A stretch of DNA of 64,000 bases, taken from positions 165,113,741-165,177,740 of the forward strand of contig CM041465.1 of the NCBI GenBank assembly GCA_023213395.1, read 5' to 3'. A model generated the notes under the pieces. It searched no databases, was not told where the DNA came from, and was given only the letters and a program-made list of their open reading frames with translations. A program made the translations under genes and the position numbers. The stretch is from Cycas panzhihuaensis (taxonomy: Eukaryota; Cycadophyta). Shown here in pieces: positions 1-10,739 of this stretch (position 1 is its first letter; every line of letters begins with the position of its first letter).

Positions 1-290
1 TTTGCCATACCTCAAAGCCTAGAAAGTAATGGAGAAGTCCAAGATCAGTCATCTCAAAACTTCTCTTCAAATCATCCTGGAGAACATTGATGAGCTTAGT
101 GTCATCACCCGTGATCACTAAGTCATCTACATACAAGGCAATATAAATGACATGGTGATGTTCATGTTTGATATACAAGTTTGGATCAGATGTGGATCGA
201 TGAAAGCCATGTCTCAAAAAGTATTCATCGATTTTTGCATAGCATGCCCTAGGAGCTTGCTTTAAGCCATACAAAGCCTTCTTGAGGCGA
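1..290 (-). pseudogene. copia reverse transcriptase fragment (element B)
   Basis: The minus-strand translation contains the copia RT active-site block YVDDLVITG near 115-135, followed downstream by a stretch like DLGLLHYFLG near 15-45. The upstream part, near 240-290, reads like KKALYGLKQAP, the usual copia RT motif. The reading frame is broken relative to the integrase fragment to its right. The rest of RT and RNase H would lie left of the window. Function in an intact element would be cDNA synthesis in the virus-like particle. Confidence 0.85.
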
Positions 291-554
291 CATACCAAAT
301 GCTCCTCCAAAGGATTGGGTGGACATGGGTCCACACAAGTCTGAGTGAACTAACTGCAAAGGATAAGATGCATGCCATGCTTTGCCTTTAGGAAAAGGCA
401 GCCGATGTTGTGTCCCCATTATGCAAGCTTCGCAAAGACATTTTGAACCATACATCTTTGGAAGCCCATACACCATGCTTTTGTTTATCATCTGCTTCAA
501 ATTGTCTAGGCTTAAATGTCCTAGACGTTGATGCCATAACTGAATTTTTGACAA
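291..554 (-). pseudogene. copia GAG-pre-integrase / integrase N-terminus (element B)
   Basis: Minus-strand translation shows the HHCC zinc-binding pattern of copia integrase: WHQRLGHLS, then CLCEACIMGTQH, then LQLVHSDLCGPM at the start of the catalytic core. The first catalytic Asp region and everything after it are missing. At about 290-300 the sequence passes directly into reverse transcriptase in another frame. So the integrase core, the linker and the RT amino-terminal part were lost in one internal deletion. Confidence 0.85.
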
Positions 555-599
555 AGATGTGGAACCAGAGTAAGCAGAATCAAGAGTAATGTTATTGGC

Positions 600-1000
600 A
601 TCTAACTTATAAAGACCTTGATCCTCATAGGCTACAGCTACGATCTGATCATCTTTGTCACAAATGATACATTTCCCATTTTAAATAGTACGCTCATTTG
701 TTGCTTGTTCAACTGGCTATGTAGCGATTCTTCTCCATAGAAGGAATGAAGTAGGCATCCTTTGGGAAATGATGAGGAAGGATTTTGAGGAGAATGAAAA
801 GGAGCTATCGTGCCTATTCACGAAATCTCAATGATTCGGCGTTTCCAAAGGTCAGCGATTGACCTTTACCTTCCTTGATGTTGCATAGGAGTTCTTCACT
901 CCTGTCATATGTTGAGAAGCTCTGAATCGGCGATCCAAGCGTTGTCAATGTTGCATGATTGGTATGCACAAAAGCAGTTTGTCTTCATTGGCAACCGATT
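600..1000 (-). pseudogene. copia protease remnant (element B)
   Basis: Minus-strand translation near 905-960 gives AWIADSE, matching the W-I-x-D-S-G active-site block of copia aspartic proteases but with the Gly changed to Glu. Downstream, in other frames, are remnants resembling the protease C-terminal region that leads into the integrase HHCC domain. Several stops and frameshifts interrupt it. In an intact element this domain cleaves the Gag-Pol polyprotein. Confidence 0.6.
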
Positions 1001-1154
1001 AAAATGGCGTTGGTAGCCACCTCTTTGACCCCCACCTCTTGGACCTCCTCGGCAGCACCTCGATTTGGTCGAGGGGGATTCTGCTGCTGATCTGGCTGTT
1101 GGAACCTTTGTTGAAACTGTTGTTGTGGCTGCTGTTGTCTTTGACCACAGTGCT

Positions 1155-1980
1155 TTATTCTTCTTTGTTGTCTTCAAGATCCGCTTGCTTCTTTCTGCAA
1201 TCAGGTGTAATGTGGACAGGTTTGCCACAATAATGACATACGACATTGGACTTGGAAGATCCAATGTTCATATTTCCAAACTGCTTTGTGAAAGCAGGTT
1301 TGGATTTTTGATTTGCCTTTGCCTTTCTTTGTGAAAGCACCTGTTGTAGATGGTTCTTCATTATCCTTAGCATAAATTTGTTCTTCTTGAAGCAATAAGC
1401 TCTCAAGTTCATTGAATGTCATCTCCCTTAGTGAACCATCTCGTGTAGTTGATGATATAAAGCCGTTGTAGTCCTTTGGTAATGCTTTTGTGATGGAGGC
1501 TACGATTTCATCTCTTGTAGCTAGACTACCTAAAATATTTAATTCATTACAAACCTCCTTAATGGAGGACAAGAATGCCGACATTGGCTTTACAAATTTG
1601 GTGGAGTACAATTTTGCTTTTATCATCAAAATGCAAGCTTCATCTCGCCTTTCATACAAAGAGGACAATGTGTCCCATGTTTCTTTAGAAGATTTTGCAG
1701 AAGAAATATTTTGGTCTACATTTATGTCCACAACCATACGAATGAATGCCAAAGCAATTTCGTCTTTGGCCTCCCATGCAGCAACATATTCATCATCCAC
1801 AAGTGCAGGTTGATTTTCATCATTATTATCCACAGGTGCAGGATTGGAGATTCTTCCAGAAACATATCTCCAAAATTCATTCATTATCAAGAGATTTTTT
1901 GTGATTCTTTTCCATTCTTGATAATTTGATTGCCCTGTTAGCCTTATGGTACATGCATTAAGCATGTGTATGGCAGCCAT
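1155..1980 (-). pseudogene. copia Gag (UBN2-type) with CCHC knuckle (element B)
   Basis: The ORF begins MAAIHMLNACTIRLTGQSN at 1980 and runs as a copia-type Gag (UBN2 family) for about 210 residues. A frameshift near 1290-1310 then separates it from the zinc knuckle CHYCGKPVHITPDC (C-x2-C-x4-H-x4-C) in the next frame. The same order, an N-terminal LT-x-x-NY-x-x-W motif, LLIMNE-x-W and then a CCHC knuckle, occurs in E1 and J. Gag would form the particle and bind RNA. The start was chosen because the sequence just upstream matches the leader ends of the other two copies. Confidence 0.85.
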
Positions 1981-3239
1981 CTTTCCACTTGATTAAGAGC
2001 TAGCAAGTAACTTGGTGACTTCAAAGCTTAAGCTTAAGATCCACCCTCAAACAACACCACCAGTCCTGATTTTACAAGAAGATCCAACAACCGGTGGGGT
2101 GAAGAGAGGTGGAGGACTCTGGCTATTGAGTTGACCCAAAGTTAAGTGTAGCAGAGGCAAGGATTTGACCTTTTTCGAACCTCTCCAACCCAATTTTAAA
2201 TTCACTTTTAAACAAGTCTAAGTGAATTTTTAATGTCCTCTTACTTGGAATTTTATGCCTTTTGGCTTACAAATAATGCTTCTTAAGAAGTAATGAAAGA
2301 ATGAGCACAAAAAAAAGATTTCAAGTGCTTTATGATCCAAGTGAGGTGCTATGTATGCTTAAGTACAATGATAAAGTACTTTGAGTACTTAAAAGAAAAT
2401 GATGTAAGGAACCTTTGATGAAGACAACAAAAAGGGTTCCTTTTAACCTTCAAAATCTGATGAAGTGATGAAGCCACAAGAAAGGTGTACTCAAGAAATG
2501 CTCCAAAGCCAACACGAACTCCACGCAGCAGCTGTTGAGACTTAAAATGTCTCAACAATCCAACAAGAAAATTGTGATTTTATTAAGTTTCAAATTGAGC
2601 CTTCCTTTTTGAACTTTAGAAGGCCAAGGTCACCATGCAAGGTGCCAAAAGATGAAGTTAGGTGGTAATTTTCTTCACCTTTACAATGTAGATATGCCTT
2701 TTGATTACAGTAATTAAGCTCAATGATGCTTTAATAGCATGAAAGTGTGCTAAAAGAGCTTAAAACAAGTGCTGAAAATCAACTTTTTAACAATTTTGCC
2801 TCCTTAGAACACCATGCAGGGGAGTCTTTTTAGGCATTTTAACCAAGATTAAATCTCACTGAAAAAAACAGATTTCTTAAGGTAATTAAGGCTGCCAATG
2901 TCTGTAAAAAAAAATCTTCAAGTAGGCCCAGCTATAAAGACTTAAAGTCTCTTAAGACTCCCCCCTTGAGAAATTTTTTTTAAAAAAAAAATTCTCTTAA
3001 AACCTTAAAAAATTTGATTCACATGAGCATATTTTTTGAAAATATGCTATTATGTATATATCAAGGTGTTGATTTTTCAATCTTGAAATGACAGCAGTCC
3101 GAAATTGGCGATCTTGGGTTCTTAAGTGGACTTCTTCAAGTGCAGGGACAGAGGATAGTCCAGTGCACAAATTTCAAGAACAGAAGATAAGGATAACAAA
3201 CTAACAGTGCTTAAACAAACTAAGTTCAGAAACCTTTCA
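1981..3239 (-). other. untranslated leader of element B
   Basis: About 1.26 kb lie between the primer binding site and the gag start. I see no convincing coding sequence in it, only AT-rich sequence with short A or T runs. Long leaders are also present in E1 and J. Confidence 0.6.
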
Positions 3240-3251
3240 GCTCTGATACCA
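3240..3251 (-). other. primer binding site, tRNA-iMet (element B)
   Basis: The minus strand reads TGGTATCAGAGC, the complement of the 3' end of plant initiator methionine tRNA, two bases inside the LTR end. It fixes element orientation and the inner LTR border. Confidence 0.92.
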
Positions 3252-3253
3252 AA

Positions 3254-3793
3254 TGTGAAAATGGGCATTAAGCCACATTAGTCCCAAGATCATAAGTAAA
3301 AGCACAATATCACAAATGCATGAAGCATAAAACATAAAGAATAGAAAGAGAAATAGGAGCAAGATCAAGATACCATGAATGGGAGTTGGAATTAGTCCAA
3401 CCACCAAAGAATGCTTCAGCTTGATTAGCAAACTGACAGAATAACAATGAGCTCCTCCTCTTGAGTTGAGCAACAATGAAGAGAGGCCTCTTTAAATAGA
3501 AGAAGATGAGAGGCCAAAGGCTATTGCATGATTGACAAGTGTCAATCATGCAATGCATGCTTGCATGTAGGACAAGTGTCCATTGGGAGCTCTTGTGAGC
3601 AAAAGCGCAAGGGGGTCATTTGACCCTTAAGTGACAACATTATGTCACTAGACATAAAGTGGGTGTGTACTTTATCACTTAAGTGATAAAGTCACACCTA
3701 AAGTACAAAAGTGCAAAAGTGCACACATAATACAAAAATAGAAAGTACATTAGCTTAACATTATAAACATAAGGTAAACCATGAGGTTTAACA
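3254..3793 (-). repeat. 5' LTR of element B
   Basis: Plus strand begins TGTGAAAATGGG and ends GGTTTAACA, so on the element strand it is TGTTAAACC...TTTTCACA, a standard TG...CA LTR of 540 bp. The inner border is set by the primer binding site. The outer border abuts sequence homologous to element F (63.6 kb). Its partner LTR is off the left edge. Confidence 0.85.
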
Positions 3794-4868
3794 AACACAT
3801 GTAAGAAATCACTCAAATTAAACAATCACCATCATGCACCTTAAATCACCAATAGAGTGTCAAATACATTCATATTAACATGACTTAATGTCATCTCAAA
3901 AAGTACTCTCCCATATACAACACACGCAAGAGAGCCTTAAAACAGTCATCTCATATTTCACCATCACCCAACTTATTTTGTCATGTAAATTACACACAAG
4001 AAAGCCTATAATCGCCTCATCTCACCCATTAATCATGTCATTTCTTGCCTATAAACTTTCTCATGTAAATACATGTAAGAGAGCACCATATCCATGCCTC
4101 AAATATTCTCAACAAATCACCGTCATACAATAAACTCATGCTTACTTCATTATCAAAATAAGACCCTTTTAATAAATGAAAAATACATCATCGATATCCA
4201 CAAGTATCACTTCATTCACACCATTATCCAAAAATATCATCCTTTTCCAATACTATATATGTACAATAGATATATTGGGCCCCAAGAGCAATGGTTTTGT
4301 GGCCAATAAAAGTATAATATGATACTCTTAAATTCCCAAAAAATTTATTTATGGAAAAAATAGAGCTCAAAAATACATGAAATTGAATTCTGATATCTAG
4401 ATTAAAAGTTATGCCCCTTTTAAGAATTTCACAATTAGGGTTTCTAGGAATTGTAATAGTACCTTCTGATAAACTGCTAATAATTGTTCACCATGAACTT
4501 TGATGAACCTCAAACCACTTCCATTAGAAAGTAAATTTAAAAATGCGCAGAATCAAAAAAACATTGAGGTCGTTTGGATACCTGTAGCCAAAGTTATGGC
4601 TCTTTGAAGTTGAGGTTGCAGATCTGTCCCAAAAATACGGCGACAGAAAAAAATATACCAAAATTAATTCTGCTGCAATTTTCGCACTTTCACCCCAAAA
4701 TCTATAGTGCGACCACTCAATTTACAGAATGAGCTATTTCGTCTCAATTTCGCCATTACTTTTCAAAATTTTCAACGTTTATTCTCTCAAATATGCTTTC
4801 AACCCTTGATGGCACCTCCCAAATCACCGCTCCGATATCGAACAAAAACACCTCTCTCAACCTGGGCA
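3794..4868 (-). other. leader of element A
   Basis: No convincing coding sequence. Homologous throughout to the leader of element F near the right edge of the window, which shows it is repeat sequence. Confidence 0.75.
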
Positions 4869-4879
4869 CTCTGATACCA
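4869..4879 (-). other. primer binding site, tRNA-iMet (element A)
   Basis: Plus strand CTCTGATACCA, i.e. TGGTATCAGAG on the element strand, immediately inside the LTR. Confidence 0.88.
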
Positions 4880-5115
4880 TCTTGGAAATCAAACTTGCAA
4901 TAAAATAATATTCACAAATAGAACAAACAGAATAAAAGCACCTCCAAGATCGAACGGTACCCTTAAGGTACTTCAAATTATATTACCAAAACATCTTTAC
5001 AACAGATATACATATGATACACTATGTCGTGTATTTATATTACATGTCATGATAGTGAGGGTGGGACCCACTTGCATGTGGGACAAAACAAATGTGCATT
5101 ACTAATATTGCAACA
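4880..5115 (-). repeat. 5' LTR of element A
   Basis: A 236-bp LTR, homologous along its length to 61517-61739. F's copy has perfect TGTTGGAA...TTCCAACA ends. In A both ends carry a substitution (TCTTGGAA start, TTGCAACA end). The shared core includes a block around GATCGAACGGTACCCTTAAG. Confidence 0.88.
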
Positions 5116-5312
5116 GTAGAAGCCTTAAGAAAAGAAGTCACAAGGCTAAAGTTACAAGAACAGAAAGTTTGGAAGAATATGGAGTAGGAATCAACCAAGC
5201 ATCGAATTAAAGAAGTCCTAATTGAAAAATTATGCCACATTTGTGAAAAAAGTACCTACCAAAGAATGCGAGTGTAATGCAAGGGCAAAGAAACAAAATA
5301 ATTGGTGCCATA
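5116..5312 (+). pseudogene. gypsy Gag fragment, left piece of element H
   Basis: Plus-strand sequence from GTAGAAGCC onward is homologous to element D at about 26152-26300. That is the end of the capsid region and the first CCHC knuckle; here the motif starts CHICEKST. Stops interrupt the frame. It is bounded on the left by the LTR of A and on the right by the LTR of L. The continuation at 10.7 kb shows both elements landed in one older gypsy copy. Confidence 0.75.
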
Positions 5313-5716
5313 TGAAGCGACACAAACAAATCTTTTGGAAATAAAAGAGCCAAAATAGAGGAAAAGTATGCAAAATATATGCTTTCTATTGAATTGAATA
5401 CAAATATGAATAATATACTACTTTAGAATATGAAGAAATATATTGAATACTGAAGAATATTAAGTACAACTTACAAAGTTACTTTTGTTGATAATTATTC
5501 CTCCTTAAGGCAAAGTTCCCTCCAATACAACTGCAACCCTAGAGCCAAAAATATGGCAGCCAACACTTCCACAGAGATGCTTAGGAATGAGGCCTCAAAC
5601 TTCTTTAAATAGGCAGCTACTCTGTCATGATGGAAGTCGGCTAGACTGGGTGCAATATTGGGAATAATACCACCACTTGGGAAGTTAGCCAGAAATTGGC
5701 AAAAAATTCCGCTACA
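5313..5716 (-). repeat. 3' LTR of element L
   Basis: 404 bp, homologous end to end with 10287-10687. It begins TGAAGCGACAC (plus) and ends CGCTACA. The polypurine tract sits directly outside its right end. Confidence 0.9.
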
Positions 5717-5717
5717 A

Positions 5718-5729
5718 GTCCCTCCCCTC
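5718..5729 (-). other. polypurine tract of element L
   Basis: The minus strand reads GAGGGGAGGGAC directly before the LTR start. This would be the plus-strand primer for cDNA synthesis. Confidence 0.8.
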
Positions 5730-5746
5730 GAAAACATGCTTTGCCC

Positions 5747-6088
5747 TCATAGCATGGGCAAATTAGGATATTGTTGGATCGAGGCTTCCAATTCCCATGT
5801 TGAATCTTCCAGATCAAGTGTTTTCCATTTAATGAGGTATTCTTTGACATTCCTAGATCGTAGTGCCTCCGTTTGAGTCTGGAGAATTCCTTCAAGTTCG
5901 ATATTAATCTTCCTTTCCTCATCTAATTGTAGAACTATCATTTGCGAGGTGATATTTTCCCCTATCCTTTTCTTGAGGCAAGATACATGGAAAACATTGT
6001 GAATCTTGCTTCCCAATGGTAGAGCTAATCTATAGGCTACTTTCCCAATTTTTTCAATAACCTGATAGGGTCCGAAAAATCGCGGCAC
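5747..6088 (-). pseudogene. gypsy integrase C-terminus with chromodomain (element L)
   Basis: The 113-residue frame starts in the integrase C-terminal domain (FGPYQVIEKIGKVAYRLALP, then HNVFHVSCLKK). It ends in a chromodomain segment, YLIKWKTLDLEDSTWE, around residues 83-98. Chromodomains are diagnostic of chromoviruses and are thought to guide integration to heterochromatin. The upstream part of the same polyprotein is broken between 6090 and 6386. The start is not a true translation start. Confidence 0.9.
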
Positions 6089-6386
6089 TAGCTTTTATTT
6101 ATTTGTTTGCCTCATCAATGATTGTTTGTAAGGTTGGAGTCCTAAAAATACCTAATCGTCGACTATGAAGCTTCTTTCTGATTTATTCAAATTGTCTTGT
6201 TGCTTCATCATGTTCCTTACTATATCCAAACTATCTTTGAAAATTCCAACCATCTATTCTACTTGTTCTTGTTGTTTGCAGACAGACTATACTTGTGACA
6301 CCTTAGTCCACGTTAATATTGACGGTGGTTCATAACCGTACGGTGCTTGGAAGGGTGTCATCTTTGCTGCTATGTGATAGGTGGTA

Positions 6387-7055
6387 TTATACCACCATTC
6401 TGCTAAATGGAGCCATCATGCCATAAATGTTGTTATCTGAAGAAAAGTTTTGCAAGTATCCTTCCAGGCACTTATTTCCTATTTTTGTTTGGCCATCTGT
6501 TTGCGGATGGTAAGTTGTGCTCATATTTAATTTTGTACCCGCTAGTTTAAATAGATCTTGCCAGCAGTGACTGGTGAATTTTGGGTCTCTGTCGCTTACT
6601 ATGATCTTCAAAAACCCACGTAGGCGATGTATCTCCTTCATATATACTTCCACTACTTGGCTAGCCTTTACCATTGATGGTATTTACCTACAGCGAGCAT
6701 ACTTCATTAACCTATCGGCTACCACAAATATGGCATCCTTGCCTTTTGATCTAGGAAATCCAGTAATAAAGTCCATGGAAACCTCTTCCCATTTTTGATG
6801 CAAAGTGTGTAATGGTTGGAGTAGACCCGGACATTTTATGCATTCGCTTCTATTCCTTTGGTAGGAATCACACTCAGATACAAACTTGAGAATGTCTACT
6901 TTTATTCCCTTCCAATAAAAAGAATCTTGTACTTTTCGATATGTTTTATCAATCCCTGTATGCCCTGTTATTGGTACGAAATGAGTTTCTTCTAATATAA
7001 CTCTTTTTATCTTAGAAGTACTTGGAATAAATATTTTTCCCTTCTTTAAAATCAA
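6387..7055 (-). pseudogene. gypsy integrase: zinc finger and catalytic core (element L)
   Basis: Two adjacent frames carry it. 6684-7055 holds a degenerate H2C2 finger (His pair in HFVPITGH, then CDSY where CxxC is usual) and the first catalytic Asp region (MDFITGFPRSKG). 6387-6674 holds the second Asp (SDRDPKFTS) and the third-residue region. There the expected TDGQTE reads TDGQTK, so the catalytic Glu of the D,D-35-E triad is Lys. A frameshift near 6680 splits the core. The enzyme would be inactive even if the frame were restored. Confidence 0.9.
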
Positions 7056-7684
7056 ATCTCCTTGTCATTCAAATTTTATGGACTTCTAGTCTTGGATTTC
7101 CTCTAACACTCTTTGTGATGAAGGATCGTCCCTATATTCTTTGATTAGCTCCTAGGTCTAACTGGGAGTGGCACCTGTTATTGTTTTAAGGGAAACTTCT
7201 CCACTATTGTCCCCTAGTGATCTTAATAAAGCATCTGCGATGACATTTTCTTTCCCCTTCTTGTAAATGATACTAAAATCAAAAGTCTGGAGCCTACTAA
7301 CCCACTTTTGTTGTTCATCTGATAATGTTTTCTTATTTAAGAAATACTAATGGCTATCATAATCTGTTTGGACAATGAATTTGTTTCCTAACAGATATTG
7401 CCACCACTGGTGTATAACATGCATGATTGCCAACATTTCTTTGTTGTAAATGGGTTTCAGTTTTTCCCTATTCTTCAATTTCCTATTTTCATAGGCAATT
7501 GGTTGCTCCTCTTGTAACAAAACTGCTCCAATTCCAAAACCTAAAGTATCATATTTTAAAGTGAATGGCTAGGAAAAATCTGGGGTTGCCAGAACCAGAG
7601 TAGTGATCATTGCCTTCTTAAGTCCTTGGAAAGCCTCTTCTGCCAAAGGGTTCCAGGCGAATGCATCCTTTTTTGTGAGGTCAG
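7056..7684 (-). pseudogene. gypsy RNase H domain (element L)
   Basis: The minus-strand translation near 7200-7400 contains the RNase H C-terminal block: FIVQTDYDSH, QQKWVSRLQTFDF, IIYKKGKENVIADALLR. At 7420-7560 lies the upstream block resembling the loss-prone YENRKL...HEKEMLA segment. Stop codons occur. It links RT to integrase in the normal gypsy order. Confidence 0.8.
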
Positions 7685-8360
7685 TTAAGGTGATGCAATA
7701 TGGGCATATCCTTTAATAAACTTCCCGAGAAATCCTGCTACTCCTTGGAAGCCTCTGACTCCTATCACGTTCTTAGGAGTCAGCCAATTGATGATTGCTT
7801 GGACCTTTTTTGGATCTACCTTAATCCGTTGTTGTGTGATAATGTGACCCAAATATTCAAGCTCCTCTCTCCCAAATGTACATTTCTTTTTGTTTATGTG
7901 AAATTGGTTGTTTTGTAATATCAACAAAACTGCCCTAATGTGATCCAAATGTTCTTTCCATGTTTTGTTGTAGATTGAGATATCATCGAAAAAAACCAAC
8001 ACAAATTTCTACAAGTAGGGTTTGAGTATAGAGTTCATGGTGCTTTGGAAAGTTGTCGAAGCATCGGCTAATCCAAAGGGCATAACTTTAAATTCAAATA
8101 ATCCTTTGTCAGTGCGGAAAGTTGTTTTATATGTCTTCTTCCTTAATACGTATCTAGTAATATCCGAATCGGAGATGGATGTTCAAGAAGTACTTTGATC
8201 CATGTATTTCATCCAATAAATTGTTTATCTGAGGAATAGGATAGCGATTTTTTGTGGTCAATTTATTTAATCCCTGGTAATCCACACACATTTTGTATAT
8301 GCTCCATCCTTCTTAGGAGTCGCTACAACTGGGGATGCGAATGAGCTAGTACCAATTGTT
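7685..8360 (-). pseudogene. gypsy reverse transcriptase (element L)
   Basis: The minus-strand reading gives VFFDDISIYN (the active-site Asp pair) near 7965-8000, KCTFGREELEYLGHII downstream, and upstream KVMPFGLADASTTFQ near 8050-8100. These are standard gypsy RT blocks. The N-terminal part around 8200-8350 is recognisable but interrupted by stops. Confidence 0.88.
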
Positions 8361-8899
8361 GTATATCCCTAATTCAGAAGTTTCAGTTGATGTTATTGAT
8401 TTCCTCCCTTAAATGATATGGATACTAATAAGGTCGTATATTTACCAGAGTTGCTCCTGGTACCAGATCAATAGCATGTTGGCATTCAAGTTTTTGGGGA
8501 AGCCCTTGTGGTTACTCAAATACCGAATTATACTCATCCATGATCTTTTGGACTTCTGGAGGCACATCTTCTATTGCTATTTTATAGCATGTTAGTATAT
8601 ATGCCATTGGATTTTTCTTTAATAACTTTTCCATACAATGTGATGACACCAACTGTACCAATTGTGTGGTTGGTGCTTGTAATCTATATTTGTGCCCCTT
8701 CTAATGAAAACACATAAATTGGGTTCTATAGTTGGTAACTATATTCCCCAAAGTCTATAACCATTGTATTCCTAAAATTGTGTCTACTCCTCATATTGGC
8801 ATCGCAAACATGCATGTGGTTATTGAATAATTTTCAATTTGGAGGCTCACCTTCTGACAATATCCTCCACATGCCATAGTTTTTCCATATGCAATGGAA

Positions 8900-9316
8900 C
8901 TAGAAAGTGTTTAAAGATTGGACTGATAATCCCAATTTTTCTGTTGTGGCCCTATTGATGAAATTGTGAGTGCTACCACTGTCTACAAGGATTGTGACCA
9001 GAGCTCCTTTGATCGTTTCTTGAAATCTAAGAGTTTGAGGGATAACACTTTGTCCAACGATGGCCTGTAATGAAATCTGAACATTTCCAGTATCTACTTC
9101 TAAAAGCTCATCTATTTCAATCTCATTTTTTGGCCCTTGATCCTCTCCTTCTTGTTCTTCTTCTGGAATTTCCATATCTTCGTTGTTAATCATAAATACT
9201 TTCTTTGCAAGACATTGATGTTCTCTATTCCATTTTCCTCTACATTTAAAACAGGTTCCTTTCTTGAGGTGTTCATCTCTAGATGTTTCACTTGCCTCAC
9301 TTGTATTTTTCACCAC
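8900..9316 (-). pseudogene. gypsy Gag zinc knuckle and aspartic protease (element L)
   Basis: One 138-residue frame joins the knuckle (CFKCRGKWNREHQC, residues 22-35) to the retropepsin-type active site ILVDSGSTHNFI (residues 110-121). The DSG triad is intact. Between them is an acidic linker. The knuckle spacing C-x2-C-x7-H-x-C with an internal Trp is usual for chromoviruses. The protease C-terminal half, towards 8360-8900, is broken by stops. Confidence 0.9.
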
Positions 9317-9319
9317 TAG

Positions 9320-10250
9320 TGAGAGATTTGCCTTTGTACTTGATTTGGTCCAAATTGGATTAGATCCCTATTGCTAGTATGAAGCTGGCTTATTTCTGTG
9401 TGTAGGCGGGTCTACTCTCCTTGAACTTTGCTTCAATATTTTTCGTAAACTTAATTGCATCCTGAATATTTGCGTCTCCCATTATCTTAATGCAATATCT
9501 AATTGACCCTTTGAGCCTGCTTATGTACGTTTGCATGATGCATTCTGCTGGGATACGTTCTATGACTAAGCATTGGGAGGCTTGGAACTACTCTGTATAT
9601 TCTTGTACTGATCCATTTTGTAGTAATCGTGTTAATTGAGCAAGATAATCAGTATTCCAAGAATCTTCATATTGGCTTATTAGGCTTGCTTTTAAATATT
9701 CCCATGATTTAGGAAAAAGGTCTATATTGGTCTTTCAACACCAATGGAACCATTTCAAAGCCCTTCCATATAAATGGAGACATGCCATTGATATTTTATC
9801 CTTGTCAGTTAATCCATACACCTGAAAGCATGTTTCCATTTGTAATATCCAACTTCAGATGTCTCTTGATCTATTCAAATCAAATTTTTCTAGTGTAAAC
9901 TTGGTCCCTGTAAGACCGTGATCTGATTGGAGACTCCTTTGATTTCGTCGCTCGTAACACACCCCGTTAAATCTTCTTGAATCTCTTTGTGAGCCATTCC
10001 CTTGGACATCGTTTTCCTAGTTTTTATCTCTACCTAATGATTCTCCTTCTTCTATGAAAACTTCTAATTCTACATCTTTGAACTAATTCACCCATTGATC
10101 CATTTTGTCTAGAAGTTTAGTTATTTTGTCTTCCATTGCTGAGATTTGGTCCTGGTTCACCATTTTGTTAAAAAGGAGACTCTTTCCTAATCTTAGTTCC
10201 ATCTTGCGGGGGGGAGGAGAATTTTGGGCATTTTCTTTAAGGCTTACTTT
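9320..10250 (-). pseudogene. gypsy Gag capsid region (element L)
   Basis: The minus-strand translation shows retrotransposon Gag sequence with stops, for example GSVQEYTE and IPAECIMQTYISRLKG between about 9480 and 9640. The Gag N-terminus lies towards 10200. It would form the particle shell. Confidence 0.7.
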
Positions 10251-10272
10251 CAAATTCCCCCCTTAGAATGAA

Positions 10273-10284
10273 GCTCAGATACCA
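10273..10284 (-). other. primer binding site of element L
   Basis: Minus strand TGGTATCTGAGC, one base different from the usual initiator-Met site TGGTATCAGAGC, two bases inside the LTR. Confidence 0.82.
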
Positions 10285-10286
10285 CT

Positions 10287-10687
10287 TGAGGTGACACGAA
10301 TAAATCTTTTGGAAATAAAAGAGCCAAAATAGAGAAAAAGTATGCAAAATATATGTTTTCTACTGAATTGAATGCAAATATGAATAATATACTGCTTTAG
10401 AATATGAACAAATATATTGAATACTAAAGAATATTAAGTACAACTTACAAAGTTACTTTTGTTGATAGTTCTTCCTCTTCAAGGCGAGGTTCTCTTCAAT
10501 ACAATTGTAGCCCTAGAGCCAAAAATATGGTAGCCAACACTTCCACAAAGATGCTCAGGAATGAGGCCTCAAACTTCTTTGAATAGGCGGCTACTCTGTC
10601 ATGATGGAAGTCGGCCAGAATAGGGGCAATATTGGGAATAATACCACTTGGGAAGTCGGCTAGAAACTAGCATAGAAGTTGTCTAGA
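10287..10687 (-). repeat. 5' LTR of element L
   Basis: About 401 bp, homologous to 5313-5716. It begins TGAGGTGACACG on the plus strand. The right border is placed by alignment to the 3' LTR and could be off by a few bases because the last bases have diverged. Confidence 0.85.
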
Positions 10688-10739
10688 ATATCTTTAGAAT
10701 TAGGAGGATTGCTACACCATATCCGTGATCAAAATACCC

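Larger units (their letters stand above)
1..3793 (-). mobile_element. Ty1/copia element B, 5' part, truncated by window edge
   Basis: Read on the minus strand the order is 5' LTR (3254-3793), primer binding site, long leader, gag, protease, integrase start, then reverse transcriptase running off the left edge. This gag-protease-integrase-RT order defines the copia superfamily. The gag start and leader end resemble those of E1 (18.5 kb) and J (41.6 kb), so the three look like one family. Frameshifts and a large internal deletion make this copy dead. Its LTR abuts element A sequence at 3794, so B probably inserted into the leader of A. The second LTR and second target duplication are outside the window. 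Confidence 0.9.
3794..5115 (-). mobile_element. non-autonomous LTR element A, 5' end (family shared with F)
   Basis: The 5' LTR (4880-5115), primer site and about 1.07 kb of leader are present; element B interrupts the rest. The leader is clearly homologous to 63.58-64.0 kb of element F, for example a shared stretch around 4385-4525 versus 63845-64000. The LTR matches F's LTR at 61517-61739. A lies inside gypsy element H, whose gag resumes at 5116 exactly at the LTR border. No coding domain of A is visible here; that A is gag-only is inferred from F. Confidence 0.8.
5313..10687 (-). mobile_element. full-length chromovirus-type Ty3/gypsy element L
   Basis: The minus-strand order is LTR, primer site, gag with zinc knuckle, aspartic protease, reverse transcriptase, RNase H, integrase with zinc finger, chromodomain, polypurine tract, LTR. 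This is the complete layout of a plant chromovirus, 5.4 kb long. Stops and frameshifts are scattered through every domain, and one integrase catalytic residue is changed. It lies inside the gag of element H. I could not identify a clean target duplication at its borders. Confidence 0.93.

Noticed and set aside
5308-10692. Target site duplication of element L
   Set aside because: Bases flanking the two LTRs (CCATA and ATATC with the chosen borders) do not match; the border bases have diverged too far to shift with confidence.
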